Assembly: GCF_013414345.1 (NCBI RefSeq)
Contig: NZ_CP058670.1
Coordinates: 1,178,001 to 1,242,000 of the forward strand
DNA from: Microcella indica
GTDB taxonomy: Bacteria; Actinomycetota; Actinomycetes; Actinomycetales; Microbacteriaceae
DNA: 64,000 nucleotides
Direction of reading: 5' to 3'
The notes beneath the pieces were generated by a model. That model was not told the DNA's origin. It saw only the letters and a list, made by a program, of their open reading frames with translations, and did no database searches. The position numbers and the translations under genes are program-made. This document shows, in pieces, positions 16,723-27,876 of the stretch. Position 1 is the stretch's first letter. Each line of letters opens with the position of its first letter.

Positions 16723-18048
16723 GTGGATTCCCGCCGCGCGATCGTCGTCCTCGTCATCGCGTGCCTCGCCTACGTCGTCGCGATCCTCCAACGCACCTCG
16801 ATCGGCGTCGTCGGTGTCGACGCGACGACGCGGTTCTCGATCGACGCGACCGCGCTCTCCACCCTCGCCGTCCTTCAGCTCGGCGTCTACGCATCTCTGC
16901 AGATTCCGGTCGGTGTGCTCATCGATCGCTTCGGCCCCCGCGTGCTCATCGTCGCCGGCGCCCTGTCTATGGCGCTCGGGCAGGCCGCGGTGGGTCTCGC
17001 GAGCGATCTGGGGCTCGCGGTCGTCGGCCGTGTACTCGTCGGGGCCGGCGACGCGATGACGTTCCTGTCAGTACTGCGGCTGCTGGGCGCGTGGTTCTCA
17101 CCGCGGCGACTGCCTCAGCTGCAGCAGTGGGTGGGAACCCTCGGGCAGTCCGGCCAGCTGCTCTCAGCCGTTCCCTTCGCGGGTCTCCTCGGGCTGGCAG
17201 GCTGGACCACGGCCTTCCTCTCTGCGGCCTCGCTCTCGCTCCTTGCGGGCCTGCTCGTGACCGTGGCTGTCCGGGACGCGCCGTCCGGCCACGTCGATGA
17301 GCGCGCGCTCACGGTGCGTATCGCGTTCACGCGGCTGGCGGAGGCGCTTCGCCGGCCTGGCACACGACTGGGGTTCTGGGCGCACGCGGTCACGCAGTCC
17401 TCGCCCACCATGTTCGTGCTGCTGTGGGGCTATCCGTTCCTGTCGGTAGGGCTCGGGTACAGTCGCGAGGTGACGGGCTGGCTTCTCGGACTCATCGTCC
17501 TGGCAGGGGCACTCGCGGGGCCGGTCATCGGGTTGCTCTCCGCACGATTCCCGCTGCGCCGGTCGAGCATCGTGCTCGGCATCGTGGCGATGACCGCGAT
17601 CGCGTGGGCTGCGCTGCTGCGCCCCGAGAACCCGCCACCTCTGCCCGCGGTCATCGTCTTCCTCACGATCCTCGCCGTGGGCGGACCCGGGTCGCTCATC
17701 GGCTTCGACTTCGCGCGCACCTTCAACCCGTCAGCCAGTCACGGCGCGGCCACGGGCTTCGTGAACGTCGGTGGGTTCGTGACGACTCTCGTGCTCGTGC
17801 TCGTCGTGGGCCTCGCGCTCGACGCCGTGAGCGGTGGGACGACGCCGGCGGAGCTGTACGCCTGGCAGAACTGGCGTGTCGCGTTCGCCGTGCAGTACCC
17901 GATCATCGGCCTCGCGGTCATCGGTCTCATCGCCGCCCGGCGTCGGACGCGGCGGAGGCTCGTCGAGGAGGAGGGCATCGCGGTCGCGCCGCTGTGGACG
18001 GCGCTCGTCGTGAACTGGCGTCGGCGTGGCGGCCGGAGGCGCGGCTGA
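16723..18048 (+). CDS. Major facilitator superfamily transporter
   Basis: A 441-residue polytopic inner-membrane protein with about 12 hydrophobic segments and the MFS loop 2-3 motif GVLIDRFGPRVLI. Its substrate cannot be told from sequence; general similarity is to the oxalate/nitrate-like and sugar-phosphate-like MFS groups. It has a short basic C-terminal tail (NWRRRGGRRRG). The GTG start is set by the leaderless promoter TAGGCT. It sits between PAC2 and sigA, and nothing in the neighbourhood suggests a pathway. Confidence 0.88.
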   Translation: MDSRRAIVVLVIACLAYVVAILQRTSIGVVGVDATTRFSIDATALSTLAVLQLGVYASLQIPVGVLIDRFGPRVLIVAGALSMALGQAAVGLASDLGLAVVGRVLVGAGDAMTFLSVLRLLGAWFSPRRLPQLQQWVGTLGQSGQLLSAVPFAGLLGLAGWTTAFLSAASLSLLAGLLVTVAVRDAPSGHVDERALTVRIAFTRLAEALRRPGTRLGFWAHAVTQSSPTMFVLLWGYPFLSVGLGYSREVTGWLLGLIVLAGALAGPVIGLLSARFPLRRSSIVLGIVAMTAIAWAALLRPENPPPLPAVIVFLTILAVGGPGSLIGFDFARTFNPSASHGAATGFVNVGGFVTTLVLVLVVGLALDAVSGGTTPAELYAWQNWRVAFAVQYPIIGLAVIGLIAARRRTRRRLVEEEGIAVAPLWTALVVNWRRRGGRRRG

Positions 18049-18050
18049 GT

Positions 18051-18082
18051 GCACGATGGTCGGGCCGGGCCCCGGCGCGTGC
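18051..18082 (+). terminator. Possible terminator after the MFS gene
   Basis: GCACG (18051-18055) can pair with CGTGC (18078-18082) around an inner GCCGG/CCGGC stem, followed by AATAATAAG. This could end MFS transcription before sigA; the AATAAT might instead be part of the sigA promoter. Confidence 0.35.
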
Positions 18083-18204
18083 AATAATAAGTCCTCACGA
18101 CCCAGTCGGTCGACGAAGCATCCCAGAGGCCCTGAGCTTCTCGAGGAGTTCGCGACTTGACATGGGTCGTTGTACTGCCCGGAGAACGCGGAAAGAAGGG
18201 GCCC

Positions 18205-19656
18205 ATGGCTACCCGAACAACCACCACGCCCGCGAAGAAGAAGTCCGCCTCGTCGTCCGACGACGCGAAGACCACGACTGCGACGAAGGCTGCTGCCACG
18301 AAGGCTGCTGCCACGAAGGCGCCTGCCAAGAAGGCGCCGGCGAAGAAGGCTGCCGCTCCCGCGAGCACCGCGACGAAGACCGCTGCGACGAAGAGCTCTG
18401 CGCCCAAGGACCCCGCGGCGAAGACCGCATCCGCGGCCACCAAGAAGCCTGCCGCCTCGAAGGCCTCCGGTGCGACGACCACCAAGCCTTCGCGTACCAA
18501 GAAGGCCACGTCTGCGGCTGGCTCCTCGGCGGGCTCGGATGACGACGAGGAGGAGACTTCGACGGCTGCCGTGGCAGACAGCACGGACGCTCCCGAGAGC
18601 GCGGACGATACGGGCGATGCCGAGGAGGGCGCGGACGACGACGGCGACAAGGCCGCTGCGGGCCCGCTGCCGACCGGCGCGATCGTGCTCAGCAACACTG
18701 AGGACGACGAGGTGCCGGTCTACTCGACGACCATCACGGGTGCGACCGCGGACCCCGTCAAGGACTACCTCAAGCAGATCGGCAAGGTTCCCCTCCTCAA
18801 CGCCGCGGAAGAGGTCGAGCTCGCCATGCGCATCGAGGCCGGACTCTTCGCCGAGGAGAAGCTCTCCTCCATGACGGAGAAGGAGAAGCGCACGGCGGCG
18901 GGGCGCGACCTCGCCTGGGTCGCCCGGGATGGTCAGCGGGCCAAGAACCACCTGCTGGGCGCCAACCTCCGCCTCGTCGTCTCCCTGGCCAAGCGCTACA
19001 CCGGCCGCGGCATGCAGTTCCTGGACCTCATCCAAGAGGGCAACCTGGGCCTCATCCGCGCCGTCGAGAAGTTCGACTACACCAAGGGCTTCAAGTTCTC
19101 GACCTATGCGACGTGGTGGATCCGCCAGGCGATCACGCGCGCGATGGCCGACCAGGCGCGCACCATCCGCATCCCCGTTCACATGGTCGAGGTCATCAAC
19201 AAGCTCGCCAGGGTGCAGCGCCAGATGCTGCAGGATCTCGGTCGAGAGCCCACCCCGGAGGAGCTGAGCCGGGAGCTCGACATGACCCCCGAGAAGGTCA
19301 TCGAGGTGCAGAAGTACGGCCGCGAGCCGATCTCGCTGCACACGCCCCTCGGTGAGGACGGCGACAGCGAGTTCGGTGACCTCATCGAGGACACCGAGGC
19401 GGTCGTGCCGGCCGACGCAGTCGGCTTCACGATGCTGCAGAAGCAGCTCGAGAGCCTCCTCGACTCCCTCTCGGAGCGCGAGGCTGGGGTCATCCGCATG
19501 CGCTTCGGTCTCGGAGACGGCATGCCGAAGACGCTTGACCAGATCGGGGACACCTTCGGCGTGACGCGTGAGCGCATTCGCCAGATAGAGTCCAAGACCA
19601 TGGCGAAGCTGCGCCACCCCTCGCGCTCGCAGGCACTGCGCGACTACCTCGAATAG
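18205..19656 (+). CDS. sigA: Primary sigma factor RpoD/SigA
   Basis: Housekeeping sigma-70, 483 residues from the ATG at 18205. Residues 1-165 are a low-complexity Lys/Ala/Thr-rich then Asp/Glu-rich extension. Region 1.2 starts at [16 protein letters not shown]. Regions 2.1-2.4 contain [37 protein letters not shown] and [17 protein letters not shown]. Region 4.2 has the helix-turn-helix [20 protein letters not shown]. The basic then acidic N-terminus is typical of actinobacterial primary sigmas. The frame extends upstream to 18157, but codons before the ATG show no similarity. A CofE-like gene follows after 13 nt. Confidence 0.97.
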   Translation: MATRTTTTPAKKKSASSSDDAKTTTATKAAATKAAATKAPAKKAPAKKAAAPASTATKTAATKSSAPKDPAAKTASAATKKPAASKASGATTTKPSRTKKATSAAGSSAGSDDDEEETSTAAVADSTDAPESADDTGDAEEGADDDGDKAAAGPLPTGAIVLSNTEDDEVPVYSTTITGATADPVKDYLKQIGKVPLLNAAEEVELAMRIEAGLFAEEKLSSMTEKEKRTAAGRDLAWVARDGQRAKNHLLGANLRLVVSLAKRYTGRGMQFLDLIQEGNLGLIRAVEKFDYTKGFKFSTYATWWIRQAITRAMADQARTIRIPVHMVEVINKLARVQRQMLQDLGREPTPEELSRELDMTPEKVIEVQKYGREPISLHTPLGEDGDSEFGDLIEDTEAVVPADAVGFTMLQKQLESLLDSLSEREAGVIRMRFGLGDGMPKTLDQIGDTFGVTRERIRQIESKTMAKLRHPSRSQALRDYLE

Positions 19657-19669
19657 GAAGCGCGACTCC

Positions 19670-20380
19670 ATGGCAGGCGAACCCAACGAGGGCAAGGCGC
19701 TCGACGTCGATGTGGCCGGGCAGCGCGTGCGGCGCATCCCGATCAAGACGCACGTCGTGACGACGGACGACGACATCGTCGAGGTTGTCACGCGCTATGC
19801 GAGCCCGGTGATCGAGCCTGGCGATCTTCTCTTCGTGACCGAGAAGATCGTGGCCATCGCGCAGGGTCGTTCCTACGCGGTCGACTCGATCGAGGCTCGC
19901 CCGCTCGCGCACTGGCTTTCGCGGCGCGTGACGAAGACCTCGCACGGCATTGGCCTCGGGATACCCGAGACCATGGAAATGGCACTGCGCGAGTGCGGCA
20001 CGCCGCGCATCGTGTTCGCCGCCGGCGTGGCCGCCGTCACGAAGGCCCTCGGACGACGGGGCGACTTCTACCGCATCGCGGGGTCCAAGGCCCGCGGCAT
20101 CGACGGACCCACGTCGGGCACGATTCCTCCCTACAACACGCAGGTCGTGCTCGTACCGGAGAGACCTCGCCAGGTCGCGCGCGACCTCCAAGAGGCTCTG
20201 GCGACCGTCGCACCCGTAGATGTCGCCGTGGTCGACATCAACGACTTCGGCGGCAACATTCTGGGGTCGACCCTCGACGCGGCGGGGGAGCGTCGCCTCG
20301 TGAGCATCCTCGCCGACAATCCGCTCGGTCAGGGGCACCAGAGCACGCCACTCGGCGTCGTCCGCTTCGTCAGTGCTTAG
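19670..20380 (+). CDS. CofE-like F420-0:glutamate ligase family protein
   Basis: A 236-residue protein of the family of coenzyme F420-0:L-glutamate ligase (CofE): an opening VRRIPIKTHVVTTDDDIVEVV, the conserved PGDLLFVTEKIVAIAQGR, and a second half with AGSKARGIDGPTSGTIPPYN. CofE adds glutamates to F420. This branch is a stand-alone relative often found without other F420 genes; none occur in this window, so the substrate may be different. It starts 13 nt after sigA and probably shares its transcript. It ends 12 bp from the convergent stop of an ATP-grasp gene, with a GCCGATCGGC palindrome in the gap. Confidence 0.75.
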   Translation: MAGEPNEGKALDVDVAGQRVRRIPIKTHVVTTDDDIVEVVTRYASPVIEPGDLLFVTEKIVAIAQGRSYAVDSIEARPLAHWLSRRVTKTSHGIGLGIPETMEMALRECGTPRIVFAAGVAAVTKALGRRGDFYRIAGSKARGIDGPTSGTIPPYNTQVVLVPERPRQVARDLQEALATVAPVDVAVVDINDFGGNILGSTLDAAGERRLVSILADNPLGQGHQSTPLGVVRFVSA

Positions 20381-20392
20381 GAGCCGATCGGC

Positions 20393-21415
20393 CTAGAAGC
20401 CGATCGCCTCGCGGTACACCGGCAGCAGGCCCGTGCGCACGCCCGTCGCCGTCGGCTTGAGCTGGAACACGCCGGTGTTGTAGTTGCCCTCCACGACGAC
20501 GGGGCCCTCCGGTGTGATCGCGATGTCCCAGCCGACGTAGGGGATCTCCGGCACCTCGCGAGCGAGGGAGTCGGCGAGCCGTCCGACCGCATCCCACTGG
20601 GGAACCTGGAAGCCGAGGATCGAGGCTCCCGTGAGGGGGTGCACGCTGAAGACTCCGCCGAACTCGTCGAAGGCGGGGTACCGGGCGACGCCGTCGGCGT
20701 CGAGGATCGTGTACATGCCGCCGCCGCTGAAGTTGTCGATGTCGCCGCCGTTGCCCATCTTGAGCACGCGCACGAGCGTGCGCACCTCGTCGCCGTCGCG
20801 GAAGGTGACGATTCTCAGGGTGTTGACGCTCGTGGGGCACAACCGGGCCATCTCGGCGTCCTGCGTGAGGAACTCCTCGAGGAGGAACTGACGGCGCTCG
20901 AGGCGTGCACGGCGGAACTCGGCCGGGTCCGAGAGGGCGACGGCCGTGTCGAAGGACTCCACGCCGTCGCCACCCAGACTGTCGGGAACCTTCGCCATGA
21001 CGCGGTCGTGAGACCGGAGGAACGCGCCGAGCGCGTCATCGCTCGCCGTTCGCAGATCGAGCCACGCCCGGCCGATGTAGTCAGCGAAGCGGACGTTGAA
21101 GAGCGACTTGTCGCTGAACTGCGGTCGATGCTCGACCGCGTTGAGCTTCTGGGCGAGGTGGTTCGACTTCGGGTGCGTCATGAACGTGCGCCGCTCGCGC
21201 CGGTTCAGCGCGTGGAAGTCCCAGTCGAAGTAGTCCTGGAAGGCAGCCTCGTGCCGCACCGCGCACCACAGCATGTCGAGCGCGATGAGCGGTCGAGCGC
21301 GCCCCGTGCTGCGGGAGAGCTGTTCCGAGAGAGTCGCGAGCTTGCTCGATCGGACCGCCCGCGCCCTTGCCGCCAGGTAGCGTGCACGGCGCGCCAACCC
21401 GAGGGATGCCGCCAC
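20393..21415 (-). CDS. ATP-grasp protein (sugar-transfer-associated type)
   Basis: A 340-residue protein. The C-terminal two-thirds follow the ATP-grasp fold typical of the sugar-transfer-associated ATP-grasp family: a KVPDSLGGDGVE-type nucleotide loop, EFLTQDAEMARLCPTSVNTL, TLVRVLKMGNGGDIDNFSGGG and the metal-binding end WDIAITPEGPVVVEGNYN. It probably forms an amide or ester using ATP; the substrate is unknown. The N-terminal 80 residues are basic and may bind a partner. The GTG start directly follows the stop of the zinc-ribbon gene (TGAGTG), indicating coupling. It faces the CofE-like ligase end to end. Confidence 0.75.
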   Translation of the reverse strand: MAASLGLARRARYLAARARAVRSSKLATLSEQLSRSTGRARPLIALDMLWCAVRHEAAFQDYFDWDFHALNRRERRTFMTHPKSNHLAQKLNAVEHRPQFSDKSLFNVRFADYIGRAWLDLRTASDDALGAFLRSHDRVMAKVPDSLGGDGVESFDTAVALSDPAEFRRARLERRQFLLEEFLTQDAEMARLCPTSVNTLRIVTFRDGDEVRTLVRVLKMGNGGDIDNFSGGGMYTILDADGVARYPAFDEFGGVFSVHPLTGASILGFQVPQWDAVGRLADSLAREVPEIPYVGWDIAITPEGPVVVEGNYNTGVFQLKPTATGVRTGLLPVYREAIGF

Positions 21416-21643
21416 TCAGGCGTCGTTCTCGTCGTGCAGCCGGCTCGACTCGTCGTGCCAGGCGAGGGCGGAGCCGACGAGCTTCTCCTTGAAGCGCGAG
21501 GCGTGGTGAGCGCAGAACAGCAGCTCACCCGTCGCCAGAGTCACGCGCACGTACGCCTGCGCGCCGCAGCTGTCGCAGCGGTCGAGCCCCGTCAGGGGTG
21601 CGGTCGACGCGAGGTTCGGGCTCTCGGTGGTGATCTGCGTCAT
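21416..21643 (-). CDS. Small zinc-ribbon protein (DUF7455-like)
   Basis: A 75-residue protein with CDSCGAQAYVRV and, 15 residues on, LLFCAHHASRF. The two Cys and the Cys/His pair form a probable zinc site. This short family is conserved beside sigA and topoisomerase genes in actinobacteria; its role is unknown. The start ATG 21643 has GAGG upstream; a much longer frame running upstream is only the antisense of parE. It heads an operon with the ATP-grasp gene. Confidence 0.85.
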   Translation of the reverse strand: MTQITTESPNLASTAPLTGLDRCDSCGAQAYVRVTLATGELLFCAHHASRFKEKLVGSALAWHDESSRLHDENDA

Positions 21644-21814
21644 GGTGTGCCTCGTGCCTTCCCTCATCAAGTCGAGTCGCTTCTCATCGGATCGCTCGGG
21701 TGTTCGGACGATCGTCGAGTCGGTCGATGCTCCATTGCACCACACGCATGCCTGCACCTCGTGACAATGCGCTCCCATTTCGCTGAACGCGAAGACCCCG
21801 GCGGCGCGCGCGAG

Positions 21815-21861
21815 CCTGAGCGGTGTGGCGACGAGACCGCTCAGGGTGCGCGGAATAGGCT
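21815..21861 (+). promoter_or_regulatory. parE promoter overlapped by a 10-bp inverted repeat
   Basis: CCTGAGCGGT-n11-ACCGCTCAGG (21815-21845) is a perfect inverted repeat ending 10 bp before TAGGCT (21856-21861), so it covers the -35 region. No gene ends here (both neighbours point away), which makes a terminator unlikely and an operator more likely. The remaining 285-bp divergent region shows nothing else I can identify. Confidence 0.5.
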
Positions 21862-21928
21862 GACGGCGGTCGCGGCAGTCCTGCTCGACCGACCGTGTTC
21901 CCAGCAACGATCTCGCGAGGCGCTTTCC

Positions 21929-24010
21929 GTGGCCAGTTCCGACTACTCCGCTCGTCATCTCTCCGTGCTCGAGGGTCTCGAAGCCGTCCGCAAGCGCCCG
22001 GGCATGTACATCGGCTCGACGGACTCCCGTGGTCTCATGCACTGCCTGTGGGAGATCATCGACAACTCGGTGGACGAGGCGCTCGGCGGCCACGGGTCGA
22101 CGATCGACCTCGTGCTGCACCCCGACGGCAGCGTCGAGGTGCGCGACAAAGCGCGCGGCATCCCCGTCGACATCGAGCCTCGCACGGGGCTGAGCGGCGT
22201 CGAGGTCGTCTTCACCAAGCTGCACGCCGGCGGCAAGTTCGGCGGGGGATCGTACGCCGCATCCGGTGGCCTGCACGGGGTGGGCGCCTCGGTCGTCAAT
22301 GCGCTCTCGGAGCGGCTCGACGTCGAGGTCGATCGTGACGGCAAGACGTGGGCGATGTCGTTCCACCGCGGCGAGCCGGGCGTGTTCGACGACGGGCCGG
22401 AAGGTCCGCGCCCCGACGCCCCGTTCAGCCCCTTCGTCTCTGGCAGCGAGCTGCGCGTCGTGGGCAAGGTGGCGAAGGCGGTCACCGGCACGCGCATCCG
22501 CTACTGGGCCGACCCGCAGGTCTTCACGAAGGGTGCCGACTTCCTCACGGATGAGCTCATGTCGCGCGTGCGGCAGACGGCGTTCCTCGTGCCCGGCATC
22601 ACGCTCACCGTGCGCGACGAGCGGCCGGAGGCGCCGGTCACCGAGTCCTTCCACTTCTCGGGAGGCATCAGCGAGTACGCCGACTACCTCGCTCCGGATG
22701 CTGCGCTCACGGATACGTGGCGCATCACCGGCAGCGGCACGTTCAGCGAGACGGTGCCCGTGCTCGACTCGATGGGGCACATGACGCCGACCGAGCTCGA
22801 GCGCGAGTGCGTCGTCGACATCGCGCTGCGCTGGGGCACCGGCTATGACACGACCTTCCGCAGCTTCGTCAACATCATTGCGACTCCCAAGGGCGGCAGC
22901 CACCAGCTCGGTTTCGAGCAGGGACTGCTGAAGTTCCTCCGGGCCGAGGTCGAGAAGAACGCGCGCCGACTCAAAGCGGGCAACGACAAGCTCGAGAAGG
23001 ACGACATCCTCGCGGGCCTCACGGCCGTCCTCACCGTCCGGATTCCCGAACCGCAGTTCGAGGGTCAGACGAAGGAGGTGCTCGGTACTCCCGCTGCGCG
23101 CGCGATCGTCGCGAAGGTCATCACCGAATCGCTCGCGGAGCGCTTCCGCTCGAGCAAGCGAGACGACAAGGCCCAGACGGGCCTCGTGCTCGAGAAGGTC
23201 GTCTCCGAAATGAAGAGTCGCATCTCGGCTCGAGCGCACAAGGAGACGCAGCGTCGCAAGAACGCGCTTGAGAACTCCTCGCTGCCGGCGAAGCTCGTCG
23301 ACTGCCGCTCGAGCGACGTCGAGCAGAGCGAGCTGTTCATCGTCGAGGGCGACAGCGCTCTCGGCACGGCGAAGCTCGGGCGCGACAGCGAGTTCCAGGC
23401 TCTCCTGCCCATTCGAGGCAAGATCCTCAACGTGCAGAAGGCCTCGGTGAGCGACATGCTCTCCAACGCGGAGTGCGCGTCGATCATCCAGGTCATCGGC
23501 GCGGGATCGGGCCGCACCTTCGACCTCGCGTCGGCGCGCTACGGCAAAGTCATCATCATGGCTGACGCTGACGTCGACGGCGCCCACATCCGCACTCTCC
23601 TGCTCACGCTCTTCTTCCGCTACATGCGGCCCATGATCGACGAGGGGCGGGTCTTCTCGGCCGTGCCCCCGCTGCACCGCGTCGTCGTCATGAACCCGGG
23701 GTCGAAGCCCAACGAGACGGTGTACACGTACAGCGAGAAAGAGCTCGACGGCGTGCTCGCGGCACTCAAGAAGGCCGGCAAGCGCTACCAGGATCCGATC
23801 CAGCGCTACAAGGGCCTCGGTGAGATGGACGCCGATCAGCTCGCGGACACGACCATGAGCCGCCGGCACCGCACGCTGCGCCGGGTGCGCGTGACCGATG
23901 CCGAGGCGGCCTCGCGCATGTTCGAGCTGCTCATGGGCAACGAGGTGGCACCGCGCAAGGACTTCATCATCGCCGGGCAGGGTCTCGACCGAGACCGCAT
24001 CGACGTCTGA
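21929..24010 (+). CDS. parE: DNA topoisomerase IV subunit B
   Basis: ATPase subunit of a type IIA topoisomerase. It is 693 residues: a GHKL ATPase domain (YIGSTDSRGLMHCLWEIIDN, GGLHGVGASVVNAL), a transducer domain, and a Toprim domain (EGDSALGTAKLGRDSEFQ, DADVDGAHIRTLLL). The EGDSALG variant and the position beside sigA fit the actinobacterial ParE branch; gyrB normally sits at the origin with EGDSAGG. GTG 21929 is chosen because similarity begins at SDYSARHLSVLEGLEAVRKR; the long frame upstream is unrelated. It is convergent with parC, separated by 226 bp containing a long inverted repeat. Confidence 0.9.
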   Translation: MASSDYSARHLSVLEGLEAVRKRPGMYIGSTDSRGLMHCLWEIIDNSVDEALGGHGSTIDLVLHPDGSVEVRDKARGIPVDIEPRTGLSGVEVVFTKLHAGGKFGGGSYAASGGLHGVGASVVNALSERLDVEVDRDGKTWAMSFHRGEPGVFDDGPEGPRPDAPFSPFVSGSELRVVGKVAKAVTGTRIRYWADPQVFTKGADFLTDELMSRVRQTAFLVPGITLTVRDERPEAPVTESFHFSGGISEYADYLAPDAALTDTWRITGSGTFSETVPVLDSMGHMTPTELERECVVDIALRWGTGYDTTFRSFVNIIATPKGGSHQLGFEQGLLKFLRAEVEKNARRLKAGNDKLEKDDILAGLTAVLTVRIPEPQFEGQTKEVLGTPAARAIVAKVITESLAERFRSSKRDDKAQTGLVLEKVVSEMKSRISARAHKETQRRKNALENSSLPAKLVDCRSSDVEQSELFIVEGDSALGTAKLGRDSEFQALLPIRGKILNVQKASVSDMLSNAECASIIQVIGAGSGRTFDLASARYGKVIIMADADVDGAHIRTLLLTLFFRYMRPMIDEGRVFSAVPPLHRVVVMNPGSKPNETVYTYSEKELDGVLAALKKAGKRYQDPIQRYKGLGEMDADQLADTTMSRRHRTLRRVRVTDAEAASRMFELLMGNEVAPRKDFIIAGQGLDRDRIDV

Positions 24011-24090
24011 CGGGCACCGTGGCCGAGCGCTCGGCGTGAGCCCAGCATCCGCCCGCCCCGGAGACCCCGCCCCGGAGACCCCGCGGAAGT

Positions 24091-24191
24091 ATCTCCACAA
24101 TTCAGGAGACCGCGCTCTGCAAGCCCCGCGACACGCCCGGGCCGACCCCCTGAGGGGAATCCCGCGATCACCACTCCTGAATTGTGGAGAT
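24091..24191. repeat. 18-bp perfect inverted repeat between parE and parC
   Basis: ATCTCCACAATTCAGGAG (24091-24108) and its exact reverse complement (24174-24191) flank 65 bp. Each arm is itself nearly palindromic (CTCC-n2-AATT-n2-GGAG cores match in both directions). It could terminate both convergent genes, but the 65-nt spacing and AT-rich core are unusual for this genome. The rest of the gap holds short GGAGACCCCG repeats (about 24059-24085). Confidence 0.8.
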
Positions 24192-24236
24192 CGGGATGCT
24201 CGGCGCGGGCCGAGCGGCGGATCGCAGCAGCGCGGG

Positions 24237-26701
<2,465 letters not shown>

Positions 26702-26702
<1 letters not shown>

Positions 26703-26720
26703 AGGATGGCGCCCATGCTA
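26702..26720. promoter_or_regulatory. Interleaved divergent promoters of parC and the phosphatase
   Basis: Within TAGGAT-n7-ATGCTA the plus strand offers TAGGAT 7 nt before the phosphatase ATG (26715). The minus strand offers TAGCAT (26720-26715) 12 nt before the parC ATG (26702). Each -10 lies at or beyond the other gene's predicted transcription start. Confidence 0.45.
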
Positions 26721-27845
26721 CCGGCGCCTCGCTCCGATGCGGCGTCACTCGCCGACGTGTTGTCGGGTGCTCTCGCCTCGCTCACCGCACAGCCTTCGCG
26801 GCTCGCCCTGCCCGCGGCGCGCTCTGCCGCGGTGCTGCTCGCCGATGGCCTCGGGATGTCTGCCCTCCGCGCGCGCGCGGGCCATGCCCGGCGCCTCCTG
26901 GCCGCCATCCCACCCCGCGGGGGAGCCATCGACGCGGGCTTCCCGACGACGACCGCGTCGGCGTTGGCCTCGCTCACGACCGGCCTCGCCTCGGGTCGGC
27001 ACGGCATGGTCGGCTACACCGTGCGCGATCCGCAGCGTGACGGAGTCGTGCAGCAACTCGGCCAATGGCCGTCCGATCTCGACCCGGTGCAGTGGCAGCC
27101 GCACACCACCCTCTTCGAGTCGGCCAGGGCGGCCGGCATCGACGCCGTCGTCGTCGCCGCCTCCCGCTACCGGGATACCGCGTTCACCGACGCCGTACTG
27201 CGCGGCGCGCGGTTCGTCATCGCGCCCACGATCGCCGAGCGCGTCGAGGCGACGATCGACCTGCTGGCCGGCGCTGAGCCCACGCTCGTCTACACGTACG
27301 TCCCGGAGCTCGACATGGCCGGTCACGCCTCCGGTGCCGAGTCGACCGCGTGGCTCTCGGCTCTCGAACAGCTCGATGCGGCTCTGGATGCTCTGACACG
27401 GCTTCCTCGCGGCACAGGCGCCCTGCTCACGGCCGACCACGGGATGATCGATGTGCCCGCCCACGCGAGGCTCGTCGTGCCCGCTGCGAGCGAGCTCTGG
27501 CGGGGAGTGCGCCACGTGGCGGGGGAGCCGCGGTGCCTGCAGCTGCACGTGGAGTCCGAGGGCGAGCTCGGCGGAGTGCTCGAGCGCTGGCGCGACGCGG
27601 AGAGCGGGCGCGCCTGGGTCGTGTCACGCGACGAGGCGATTGCCGCCGGATGGTTCGGCGGGCCTGTCGACGATCGGGTGCTCCCGCGCATCGGCGATGT
27701 CCTCGTGGCTGCTCGCGCGCGCATCGCGTACTACGACGAGCGACAGGCGACACCCCGCGCCCTCGCCATGGTGGGCCAGCACGGCTCGCTGTCACCCGAG
27801 GAGATGCGCATCCCTCTCGCACGCTGGGGAGCGTTTGCGACCTGA
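26715..27845 (+). CDS. Alkaline-phosphatase-superfamily hydrolase (nucleotide pyrophosphatase type)
   Basis: A 376-residue protein with the metal-site pattern of type-I phosphodiesterase/nucleotide pyrophosphatases. It has [17 protein letters not shown] (first Asp), [16 protein letters not shown] (nucleophile Thr), [13 protein letters not shown] (Asp/His) and [12 protein letters not shown] (Asp-His). There is no signal peptide, so it is probably cytosolic; the substrate is unknown. The start is ATG 26715, set by TAGGAT 7 nt upstream; ATG 26706 in the same frame is an alternative. Divergent from parC and convergent with sepH. Confidence 0.85.
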   Translation: MLPAPRSDAASLADVLSGALASLTAQPSRLALPAARSAAVLLADGLGMSALRARAGHARRLLAAIPPRGGAIDAGFPTTTASALASLTTGLASGRHGMVGYTVRDPQRDGVVQQLGQWPSDLDPVQWQPHTTLFESARAAGIDAVVVAASRYRDTAFTDAVLRGARFVIAPTIAERVEATIDLLAGAEPTLVYTYVPELDMAGHASGAESTAWLSALEQLDAALDALTRLPRGTGALLTADHGMIDVPAHARLVVPAASELWRGVRHVAGEPRCLQLHVESEGELGGVLERWRDAESGRAWVVSRDEAIAAGWFGGPVDDRVLPRIGDVLVAARARIAYYDERQATPRALAMVGQHGSLSPEEMRIPLARWGAFAT

Positions 27846-27876
27846 TGGTGCGACCGCAGGCTCGCGCCGGGACGGC

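Noticed and set aside
18157-18180. TTGACA at 18157-18162 as a sigA -35
   Set aside because: No acceptable -10 occurs 16-18 bp downstream; the region is CCCGGAGAA.
19670-20380. Assigning genuine F420 polyglutamate synthesis to the CofE-like gene
   Set aside because: No other F420 biosynthesis gene is in the window, and stand-alone relatives are frequent; family membership is claimed but not the pathway.
20381-20392. The GCCGATCGGC palindrome between the CofE-like and ATP-grasp genes as a terminator
   Set aside because: A 10-bp palindrome without a loop cannot form a useful hairpin and a GATC-centred palindrome is common by chance.
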